In this document: positions 1 through 6,155 of the stretch, one piece after another
How positions within the stretch are numbered: the first letter of the stretch is position 1
How the letters are laid out: the number at the start of each line of letters is the position of its first letter
Assembly (NCBI GenBank): GCA_029856425.1
Contig: JAHQWZ010000118.1
Span: 1-6,155, forward strand
From: Candidatus Thorarchaeota archaeon
GTDB taxonomy: Archaea > Asgardarchaeota > Thorarchaeia > Thorarchaeales > Thorarchaeaceae
DNA: 6,155 bases
Reading direction: 5' to 3'
The notes under the pieces: generated by a model
Database searches by the model: none
Seen by the model: the letters and a program-made list of their open reading frames with translations, nothing else
What the model was told of the DNA's origin: nothing
Program-made: the position numbers and the translations under genes

Positions 1-261
1 ATGAAACTTAAGCCTTCAAAGGCGGAAACACAGGCTGTAATCAGGATGGCCAATGAGATCCTTGATAAACAAGCCAGCTTGGATATTGAACTCGTAGAAA
101 AAGAAACAGGGGTGCCTCGCGAGATATTGCGTAGAACCCTGATTGTTCTGCTTGGTGAGGGATTAATTGAAGGAACCCTTATGGACAGCGTTTTCACCCT
201 ATCTAAAGAACAGAGTATCAGAGAATTTCTGAACACATTTCAAAAGGAACTAGAGGCGTAA
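1..261 (+). CDS. Small winged-helix-like protein (86 aa), hypothetical; 5' end may lie outside the window
   Basis: I do not recognise a named family. The predicted pattern is helix (about residues 6-23), helix-turn-helix (about 28-54) and a short wing (about 58-67), closed by a charged C-terminal helix (about 68-85). The core around residues 35-58, with TGVP followed by a long amphipathic helix and then EGLIEG, looks like the winged-helix fold found in small archaeal and bacterial regulators and in the C-terminal half of PCI-type domains. There is no metal-binding Cys cluster, no membrane segment and no signal peptide. A DNA-binding or protein-interaction role is possible but unproven. The ATG is the very first base of the window, so no ribosome binding site can be checked and a longer upstream reading frame cannot be excluded. 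It ends in TAA, 46 bases before the receptor gene, on the same strand, so it may share its transcript or regulate it. Confidence 0.7.
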   Translation: MKLKPSKAETQAVIRMANEILDKQASLDIELVEKETGVPREILRRTLIVLLGEGLIEGTLMDSVFTLSKEQSIREFLNTFQKELEA

Positions 262-293
262 ATCGAACAATGGAAACGAACCACGTTAATCGA

Positions 294-301
294 GAGGAGG
301 T
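294..301 (+). promoter_or_regulatory. Strong Shine-Dalgarno site for the TPR-VWA receptor
   Basis: GAGGAGGT lies six bases before the ATG at 308, which is near-ideal spacing. An in-frame TAA at 287-289 and the lack of another start codon between it and 308 fix this ATG as the start. The rest of the 46-base gap (262-307) shows no convincing promoter element, hairpin or terminator, so the gene may be read through from upstream. Confidence 0.85.
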
Positions 302-307
302 AGTGCA

Positions 308-3157
308 ATGGAAATCAGCAAGCGTATTGTGATAACTTTCGTAGTTGTATCACTTGTGCCAATCCTAATTATTGCAGGTCTCTCAGCCAGTAGCGTTTTC
401 ACCACTTCCAATGAAAATGCAGCTGATGCAGCTGATGCACTACGAACTGAAGAATTGGCGAATCTCCTGAGAATTTCAGAGGACACAGCATCCTTCATTC
501 AAGAGAGAATGCAGCAGTATTTTGATGGAGTCTATATGATGGAGAAGTACTGTGAGGATTTATTCAATGGAAGAATCAATGCGACACCTCAATACTCCTA
601 TTTCTGGGACCCGGAATTAGAGTATTTTCAAAGTGGCAGAACAATTCCAGGGAGAAATCCATCAACTTATGATGAAGCGTATGACTCGAATGACATCTCC
701 TTCGAAGTCAGCTGCTGGTATATGCCAACTGATGACTATCGAACTCCAAACGATCCTTGGGATTGGAGCCCCACAACTCAAAACCTGATAGAAACCTCAA
801 GCAACATGGATAACATATATCGCTCATTGCATCAGGCGAGTGAGGATTATATTTGGTTATACATGGGCTTTTCTCCTGATATTAGTGATACTCGGCTATT
901 CAGGAACTATCCATACGACAATCTCTTCTATTTTGAGGACTGGTACGGTCCAGGCCTGGATTATGACCCTACAATAGAGGAGTGGTATCTCAATGCCGCA
1001 TCAATTATGGATGAGAGTATTGCCTTCACAAGTCCTTATGGAGACCCTTCGACAGGGCTTGTCATCTCAATGGGTCGCCCTGTTAGGTTCGACAATGGAA
1101 CCCTCATTGGTGTCGTTTCAGCAGATGTGACCCTTGATACGATTATGAGCAATGTCTTAGGAATCGAGGTTCTTGACAGTGGGTATGCATATCTGCTAGA
1201 GTCGGATGGAGGCCTTATAGCCCATCCAAATCTTATAACTGAAGGACAGACTCTAAATGAAGCTGAATTCTCAGGAGCCAGTTCGTCAGAGATTGCTGCA
1301 TTTGCCTCTCTTCTTCCGACGATACTCTCTGCAGACAGCGGGCAGGATATCTTCCAGAAACGTGGAGAGGAATGGTATGTCACCTATTCAAAAGTAAATG
1401 TAACCGGTTTTGTGCTTGCTATTGTCGTTCCTTCAGCGGAAGTTGTAGGACCAGCTACAAATATCCTGAATCTAGTCCTTGGTCAAACATTCGTACTCAC
1501 CATAATACTGGGTGCTATGCTAGCAGGCGTGGCAGTAGGAGTTGCCTTCATTTCCTATCGTAGAGGCAATGCTGTAGTTGAGCCTATCAAAGAGATGACA
1601 CGTCTTGTGCGGAAGATGGCTGGGCAAGATTTCACTCGGGGCGTTTCAACTGCGGGAGCGATGTATGAAGAGGTTGGAACCACGGTGGACGCGCTTCTGA
1701 ATTTCCAAGAAGCAATCAGATTTGGAAATCGAGCTTTCATCCGTGGCGACCTGAATAGAGCTCTTGCAAACTATCAGAATCTACTCGAAATTAGCCGTAG
1801 CCTAAAGATTCAGATTGGCGAGCAGACAATGTACCTGAATATTGGTAATGTGTTTCGTCAACGCGGAGACACGGGAAATGCTATGGATTATTACGAACAA
1901 GCATTAGCTCTGGCAAAGCTGCTGCTTGATAGAGCCCGTGAGGACGGCGCAGAAGAAACTGACGCGCTGCTTAGAGTCGCCTCAGCCTATCACAACATGG
2001 CGCTTGTAGAAATGGACAGGAACAAGCCCGAAAGAGCAATGGAATTGTTAGGAGATGCATTGGCTATCGACCTCACTCTGGGAAACCAAAGAGGCCTCGC
2101 TAGGCGATTCGACGCCCAAGGACTTGTCTTGGTGAGGGAAGGTAGATACAGTCAAGCTCTTTCAAAGTTCGAAGAAGCACTCAAGACCGCTGCAGCTGAG
2201 GGCTACGAAAGAAGTATGGCCTACATTCACTATCATATGGGTGAGCTCTTTCAGGTGCAAGGGAAACTGAAGAAGGCTGAAGAGGAGTACAATGATGCGA
2301 TTCGACTCGGCGAGATCACAGAGGAGTTTTGGCTGGTTGTATATGCAATGCAAAATCTAGCGGACGTCCTGGACCAGCAAGATAAGGCTAGTCATGAGAT
2401 AAGGCGTAAGGCAGAGAGATTGAGACGCTCAATCATGTTTAAGAAGAGCGTGATTCTAGTCATCGACTACTCCGGTAGTATGCAGGCTCAGAACAGAATC
2501 AGAGCAGCAGTTCAGGGTGCCAAAGAGATAGTAGAAAGCCAAGTCAATCCACAAGATGAAGTGAGCATCATAGTTTTCAACTCGTCTTATAGAGAGATTC
2601 TCTCTCTCACTAAAAAGGGAGAGTATGAGCGTCCAAGAGACAGCCCGATTATTCGTGCCCTAGATTCTCTAAGACATCCAAATTACGCAACTGCATTCTA
2701 TGATGCCTTAGGCAGGGCTCTAGAAGAACTCGATAGAATCGAGTCAAGTGAGCATAGATGGGTGATCGCCTTGACCGATGGTCAGGACAACAGCTCCGAT
2801 AAGTATTCACTAGATGCGTTGGAGGGCATTTTGACTGACGAGGATAGACATAGGAGAAAACGGCCACTGACCATTGAGGGATTCATTAGAGACAATCATC
2901 TCGATGTAAACCTGATAATTATCGGTGTTGGAGACGAGCTGAAGGCACCAATTGAGGCGAAAGTAAGATCCCCAGTCACGGGTCAAAGAATGACATTCGA
3001 GGAATTGCTTGAATCAGTATGTGAACATATTCCTCAGGGACAATACCTCTCAGTTGTTGACAGCATAGATGTAAGGAGCGATATTGAGAAGGCCTTCCAA
3101 GAGGTCGGAGTGATGATGGCGCAATTGGAAGTAGGAGGAAGTACCGTAGACTTCTAG
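308..3157 (+). CDS. Membrane receptor: double Cache - HAMP-like - TPR - VWA (949 aa)
   Basis: This is a predicted transmembrane sensor with an unusual output. A short N-terminus leads into membrane helix 1 (about residues 7-27). An extracytoplasmic region (about 30-390) follows, carrying dCache landmarks: Y219, W226-Y227, SPYGD at 242-246, FDNGTLIG at 261-268, D273 and GYAYLLE with AHP at 292-307. Membrane helix 2 is about 394-416, followed by a degenerate HAMP-like segment (about 418-468, P426, E455, G457). Residues about 469-706 form five to six TPRs. A VWA domain (about 712-945) has an intact MIDAS: D720-x-S722-G-S724, T795 and D824 in TDGQD. Topology puts TPR and VWA in the cytoplasm, where they should bind partner proteins in a Mg2+-dependent way. 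No kinase, cyclase or methyl-accepting domain is present. The only ectodomain cysteines are C82 and C136. The ligand is unknown; the neighbouring speA suggests an amine. Domain calls are firm and the role is inferred. Confidence 0.93.
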   Translation: MEISKRIVITFVVVSLVPILIIAGLSASSVFTTSNENAADAADALRTEELANLLRISEDTASFIQERMQQYFDGVYMMEKYCEDLFNGRINATPQYSYFWDPELEYFQSGRTIPGRNPSTYDEAYDSNDISFEVSCWYMPTDDYRTPNDPWDWSPTTQNLIETSSNMDNIYRSLHQASEDYIWLYMGFSPDISDTRLFRNYPYDNLFYFEDWYGPGLDYDPTIEEWYLNAASIMDESIAFTSPYGDPSTGLVISMGRPVRFDNGTLIGVVSADVTLDTIMSNVLGIEVLDSGYAYLLESDGGLIAHPNLITEGQTLNEAEFSGASSSEIAAFASLLPTILSADSGQDIFQKRGEEWYVTYSKVNVTGFVLAIVVPSAEVVGPATNILNLVLGQTFVLTIILGAMLAGVAVGVAFISYRRGNAVVEPIKEMTRLVRKMAGQDFTRGVSTAGAMYEEVGTTVDALLNFQEAIRFGNRAFIRGDLNRALANYQNLLEISRSLKIQIGEQTMYLNIGNVFRQRGDTGNAMDYYEQALALAKLLLDRAREDGAEETDALLRVASAYHNMALVEMDRNKPERAMELLGDALAIDLTLGNQRGLARRFDAQGLVLVREGRYSQALSKFEEALKTAAAEGYERSMAYIHYHMGELFQVQGKLKKAEEEYNDAIRLGEITEEFWLVVYAMQNLADVLDQQDKASHEIRRKAERLRRSIMFKKSVILVIDYSGSMQAQNRIRAAVQGAKEIVESQVNPQDEVSIIVFNSSYREILSLTKKGEYERPRDSPIIRALDSLRHPNYATAFYDALGRALEELDRIESSEHRWVIALTDGQDNSSDKYSLDALEGILTDEDRHRRKRPLTIEGFIRDNHLDVNLIIIGVGDELKAPIEAKVRSPVTGQRMTFEELLESVCEHIPQGQYLSVVDSIDVRSDIEKAFQEVGVMMAQLEVGGSTVDF
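419..439 (+). repeat. Perfect 9-bp tandem duplication inside the receptor gene
   Basis: GCAGCTGAT occurs twice in a row and is followed by a third partial copy, GCA. It is in frame and encodes Ala-Ala-Asp twice (residues 38-43), in the helix that leaves membrane segment 1. It looks like a small slippage duplication that preserves the reading frame and has no obvious regulatory meaning. Confidence 0.8.
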
Positions 3158-3164
3158 GAGGTGA
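3156..3164 (+). promoter_or_regulatory. Shine-Dalgarno site overlapping the upstream stop codon
   Basis: AGGAGGTGA shares bases with the TAG stop (3155-3157) of the first receptor and directly abuts the ATG at 3165. This arrangement favours termination-reinitiation coupling. Its spacing is short for ATG 3165 (three bases after GGAGG) and closer to ideal for the in-frame TTG at 3171 (nine bases after GGAGG), so the site leaves the exact start open. A second AGGAGG at 3133-3138 inside the upstream gene has no suitable start codon at the right distance. Confidence 0.75.
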
Positions 3165-4616
3165 ATGAAGTTGTCAAAGATGGCAAAGACCAAGAAGAAA
3201 GGCAGTTTCCGCAGGAATGTCATACTTACCTTCGTAGCAATTTCAATCATTTCACTCGGAGCTACTGGAGGAATCTCGTACTTCTTTGTAGATTTGATTG
3301 GGGACTTCACTACTTCAGAGAGTACGACTGCTCTTCAATCCCAGATTCAGACAAACATGGATTTGACTGCAGAGAAGACAGCTCTAGTCATCAATCAGAA
3401 GCTGACTAATGCTGAATCTATGATTGCGGCATTAGCTGAGGAAGCAGAGAGGCTTCTCAGTGATGAGTCTACATATGTTCCTCGAAGGACATACTATGAT
3501 TACTTCTTCGAATATGGTTTGCCAGGAGAGTACCCGGATGATATAGCGCATGATCCGAACTACGATCTTAATGTGTCATGGACTTACAGCAGCTGGTATG
3601 TGCCACCCTCAACAGTTGCAGACTATCAATCCTATGAGGATGAGAAACTTGCGAGAATCTCAAATCTGGACCTAATGTTTCAGGCTGTACATGAGCAGCT
3701 CGACTTTAGGTGGCTATACGTTGCTTTCAAAGACACGAATATGTTCATCAACTATCCGGGAAGTTTGTTGCCCATAGAGAATCGATTGATTGACCCCTGG
3801 TATCCGACGACAGACTTCTTCTATACTGAGGTTGAAGCGGGCGAGGGAGCGATGGTTTTTGTCGAACCCTATTTCGACCCACTCGAAGGAGTTCTTCTGG
3901 CGACGATTGGCCGTGCTATATATTTCGAGAATGGAACTCTAATAGGCATTGTTGCAGGAGATATAACAATAGCAGATATCAATCAAGAAATCCTTGATGT
4001 TACTGTTCTGACGTCAGGTTATGCAGCTCTTGTCGAAGGTAGTCTTGGACAGGTTGTTGCACATCCAGAAGTTCCAGACGAAGCATACGAAACTGGTTTG
4101 CCAGCCCTCACTTTTGTTGAACGCAACTCAGATGGAAGTCCGGCATTGTCATCCCAAAATGTAGACCAGATACGATCAGGTTCAACTGGATTCCTAAGTT
4201 ATACACGAAACGGGGAGGACTTCATTCTTGTTTACACACCAATTGGAAAGGCAAATTGGATCTGTATCATTGTCGTGCCCGTTGATGAAGTATTGAGTGC
4301 CATTCCTGAATTGGAAACAAGAATAGGAGAAGCGAGCACTCAGGCAACGCTGTTCATCTTGACCATTACAATCGCGGGGATTTTGATAGCCGCAGGTGTC
4401 GCAATAATCATATCAAACCAAATCACGGGACCCCTGCAATACATGATGGACCTAGCAACAAAGAATGTCGCAGCTATGATAAAGCAGGAACCACTTGACA
4501 CTCTCGATTTGCAGGTAGATACCTCTTATACCTCGAAGGATGATGAGATTGGAGAGCTAGCTCGAGCATTTCAGGGAATGCTGGACTCGATTAAGGATGA
4601 TGAGCCAAAGCAGTAG
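3165..4616 (+). CDS. Double Cache - HAMP membrane receptor without output domain (483 aa)
   Basis: The N-terminus is rich in Lys and Arg (residues 2-17) and precedes membrane helix 1 (about 19-41). An extracytoplasmic double-Cache region follows (about 42-392), with landmarks shared with the upstream receptor: SWYVP at 143-147, WLY at 183-185, NYP at 196-198, FENGTLIG at 254-261, D266, SGYA at 284-287 and AHP at 299-301. Membrane helix 2 is about 395-417. A clear HAMP domain follows (about 416-477) with P423 in the first helix and the DEIGELARAF signature at 460-469. The protein stops about six to ten residues after HAMP, so no kinase, methyl-accepting, cyclase or phosphatase domain is attached. 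It probably passes its signal by pairing with another receptor, most simply the upstream paralogue. It could also be a decoy or a non-signalling remnant, but the intact frame argues against decay. The gene starts 7 bases after the previous stop. ATG 3165 is used here, and TTG 3171 is an alternative two codons later. Confidence 0.93.
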   Translation: MKLSKMAKTKKKGSFRRNVILTFVAISIISLGATGGISYFFVDLIGDFTTSESTTALQSQIQTNMDLTAEKTALVINQKLTNAESMIAALAEEAERLLSDESTYVPRRTYYDYFFEYGLPGEYPDDIAHDPNYDLNVSWTYSSWYVPPSTVADYQSYEDEKLARISNLDLMFQAVHEQLDFRWLYVAFKDTNMFINYPGSLLPIENRLIDPWYPTTDFFYTEVEAGEGAMVFVEPYFDPLEGVLLATIGRAIYFENGTLIGIVAGDITIADINQEILDVTVLTSGYAALVEGSLGQVVAHPEVPDEAYETGLPALTFVERNSDGSPALSSQNVDQIRSGSTGFLSYTRNGEDFILVYTPIGKANWICIIVVPVDEVLSAIPELETRIGEASTQATLFILTITIAGILIAAGVAIIISNQITGPLQYMMDLATKNVAAMIKQEPLDTLDLQVDTSYTSKDDEIGELARAFQGMLDSIKDDEPKQ

Positions 4617-4619
4617 TTT

Positions 4620-4625
4620 GAGGTG
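4620..4625 (+). promoter_or_regulatory. Weak, overlapping ribosome-binding sequence at the speA start
   Basis: GAGGTG is the only Shine-Dalgarno-like sequence here, and it overlaps the GTG start at 4623-4625. An in-frame TAG at 4614-4616 limits the start to GTG 4623 or the rarer CTG 4632, and the latter would sit at normal distance from this site. GTG 4623 with translational coupling to the receptor is the simpler reading. Confidence 0.4.
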
Positions 4626-6155
4626 TGGAAACTGACCGTTGACGAGTGGTCAATAGAGAAAGCGAGGCTGATCTACGGTCTCAATAGTAACGATCTGCAT
4701 TTCCTTGATATCAATGGCCAAGGGGAATTAGTGATCAAACTGCAGGACAAGACAATCTCAATTGATGAGATTGTGAAACAGGTTGAGTCAAAAAACGGTA
4801 CCAGAACAGGCTATGCATCATCATTTACACTACGACTCCCTCAGCTCATATCATATCAGGTCAGAAAGCTGATTGCCACTTTTCATAAAGTAATCAAAAA
4901 CATGGAGTACAAAGGTGAATTCAGCGGCGTCTATCCTGTAAAAGTGAATCAGCGACGTGACAACGTAATTCAGGTCCTGCATACAGACCCCGACTATGGC
5001 CTCGAAGCAGGTACTAAGGCCGAGCTGTTTCTCATCAAATCAGTGGTGGAGAATGAAAAACATCGGCTCATAATCTGCAATGGAGCTAAGGATCCTGAAT
5101 ATCTCAATACAATACAGGAATCCATTGACGAAGGCTACAATATAGGAATATCCATAGAGTCATTACATGAAGCAAAACTCATCGTGGATAGATTCAGTCA
5201 GAGTAAGGTCAATGTGGTTCTCAGAGTCAAGCCGTATCTAACTGTTAGAGGACATTGGTCACACTCTGCAGGACGTGACTCGAAATTTGGACTCAGCATT
5301 CATGATCTGTTCGATGTTGTTGAGCTCCTAAATGAGAAGGGGTTCCAGAACTCGGTGTCGACTATTCTGGGCCATGTGGGATCTCAAATTACAGCGATTG
5401 AGGACTTTATTGGGTTCGCTGAGTTCATGACCAGGGCGTTCATGGAGCTTCGACAAAAAGGACTTTCAAACCTCACAACAATCGATTTTGGTGGTGGACT
5501 CCCAATTGATTATACCAGCTCGTATGCTCCTAACTTGATGGAGCTGTATGCAGAGGCGTTAGTAAAGGGCATTCTGAATGAGCTATCAGACTGGCCTGAC
5601 AGTCCTTCCCCGAATATTATGATCGAGTCAGGCCGTGGACTTACTGCTCTCGGATCGCTGGTACTAGTCAAGGCCTTGGAAGTACGATCTGTGTTTCCAG
5701 AAATGGATGATAATGATGAAACCTTTGCTCAATACCATGAACTGGTGAAGGAGATAGCAAGCGCTGCATCCGTCAGCGAGCTAGCTGAGATTTGGAGCGA
5801 TTTCCAGATGGGGAAGAAAAGTCAAGCAAAGTCGCTTGATGCACTTAGAGAGAGAGAGGCTATGATTGGTCAGGTCAGAGCAGAAATACGACAGCAGCTC
5901 GCGCAGCTTGGTGCAACTGGCTTAAGATCTGATGCTTTGAGTGAGAGTGTGTGGCATCCAGACTACATTGTGATTGGCAACTTCAGCGTTTTCAACAGTG
6001 CCTGCGATTATGTCCTCGTGAAGCAGCATTTCCCGATTGTTCCGATACGAGACCTTCATCTTTATCCAGAAACCACGGTGCGCTTAGTCGACATAACTTG
6101 TGACTCAGATGGCGAGATTTCACAGTTTCATAGGAAAGGCACTGGAGAAATATGG
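4623..6155 (+). CDS. speA: Biosynthetic arginine decarboxylase SpeA, PLP-dependent (first 511 residues; 3' end outside window)
   Basis: The enzyme converts L-arginine to agmatine and CO2, the first step of the agmatine route to putrescine and other polyamines, and should be cytoplasmic. It belongs to the alanine-racemase-fold (group IV) decarboxylases. All key motifs are visible: YPVKVNQ with the PLP lysine K107, LEAGTKAEL just after it, DSKFGL at 219-224, HVGSQ with H251 expected to stack on PLP, DFGGGL at 288-293 for phosphate binding, ESGRG at 335-339, and DITCDSDG containing the catalytic C493 and D496. The region about 370-440 matches the helical insertion typical of SpeA. Family members are usually about 630-660 residues, so roughly the last 120-150 are missing because the window ends, not because the gene is broken. 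The N-terminus WKLTVDEWSIEKARLIYGL begins one codon after GTG 4623. This start is 6 bases after the receptor stop and in the same frame, which implies one operon. Confidence 0.96.
   Translation, partial: MWKLTVDEWSIEKARLIYGLNSNDLHFLDINGQGELVIKLQDKTISIDEIVKQVESKNGTRTGYASSFTLRLPQLISYQVRKLIATFHKVIKNMEYKGEFSGVYPVKVNQRRDNVIQVLHTDPDYGLEAGTKAELFLIKSVVENEKHRLIICNGAKDPEYLNTIQESIDEGYNIGISIESLHEAKLIVDRFSQSKVNVVLRVKPYLTVRGHWSHSAGRDSKFGLSIHDLFDVVELLNEKGFQNSVSTILGHVGSQITAIEDFIGFAEFMTRAFMELRQKGLSNLTTIDFGGGLPIDYTSSYAPNLMELYAEALVKGILNELSDWPDSPSPNIMIESGRGLTALGSLVLVKALEVRSVFPEMDDNDETFAQYHELVKEIASAASVSELAEIWSDFQMGKKSQAKSLDALREREAMIGQVRAEIRQQLAQLGATGLRSDALSESVWHPDYIVIGNFSVFNSACDYVLVKQHFPIVPIRDLHLYPETTVRLVDITCDSDGEISQFHRKGTGEIW

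Noticed and set aside
262..307. Possible promoter or terminator in the largest intergenic gap
   Set aside because: I see no TATA-like or -10/-35 pair, no hairpin and no T-run. Only the ribosome binding site is supported.
270..332. A 20-codon upstream open frame in the gap, overlapping the ATG of the first receptor
   Set aside because: It has no ribosome binding site, and the strong Shine-Dalgarno at 294-301 lies within it and clearly serves ATG 308. A leader-peptide role has no further support.
1036..1383. Minus-strand open frame of 115 codons inside the first receptor gene
   Set aside because: It lies opposite the conserved Cache motifs, and its translation has no family resemblance. The length is explained by the codon bias of the sense gene.
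1418..1740. HAMP-like linker of the first receptor considered as the start of a methyl-accepting or kinase module
   Set aside because: The frame passes straight into TPR repeats from about residue 469. No hairpin signature of chemoreceptors and no histidine phosphorylation motif is present.
3133..3138. A second AGGAGG near the end of the first receptor gene, considered as another translation start signal
   Set aside because: There is no start codon at a usable distance, and the bases are explained by Val-Gly-Gly-Ser coding at the C-terminus.
3050..3310. Minus-strand open frame across the receptor-receptor junction
   Set aside because: It has no plausible ribosome binding site or recognisable domain and is fully covered by two solid + strand genes, so it is a shadow frame.
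3161..3409. A + strand open frame of about 80 codons starting with GTG inside the second receptor gene
   Set aside because: It overlaps the well-supported receptor frame from its first codons, and its translation looks like out-of-frame noise rich in Ser, Cys and His with no domain pattern.

Overview
The window reads as one compact same-strand gene cluster from a prokaryote of middling GC content (judged by eye, not computed). The Shine-Dalgarno sites match the GGAGGTGA consensus, which fits bacteria and many archaea. The mixed AGA/AGG/CGN arginine codons, the small winged-helix-like protein, and cache receptors ending in non-kinase modules or in nothing make me lean weakly toward an archaeon, possibly of the Asgard type. 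Nothing here proves it, and a bacterium is not excluded.

Layout, all on the + strand: (1) bases 1-261, a small 86-residue protein with a winged-helix look, whose first codon is the first base of the window; (2) a 46-base gap ending in a strong ribosome binding site; (3) bases 308-3157, a 949-residue membrane receptor with an extracytoplasmic double-Cache region, a HAMP-like linker, about five or six TPRs and a C-terminal VWA domain with a complete MIDAS metal site; (4) after 7 bases, bases 3165-4616, a second double-Cache receptor of 483 residues that ends directly after its HAMP domain with no output module; (5) after 6 bases, bases 4623-6155, a PLP-dependent biosynthetic arginine decarboxylase (SpeA) that runs off the right edge. 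This last gene starts with GTG and has no stop in the window.

The three larger genes are packed tightly enough to be one transcript with coupled translation. The two receptors have recognisably related ectodomains but very different cytoplasmic ends. This suggests a duplicated sensor pair in which one partner carries a TPR-VWA protein-interaction output and the other carries none. The next gene makes agmatine, the entry point to polyamines. The first receptor keeps the aromatic part of the known dCache amino-acid pocket motif but has Glu where the carboxylate-binding Arg should be. Together these suggest, as a testable inference only, that the pair senses an amine such as agmatine or a polyamine and reports through the VWA domain. 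No tRNA, rRNA, CRISPR, insertion sequence or clear terminator was seen, and no gene-free stretch exceeds 46 bases.
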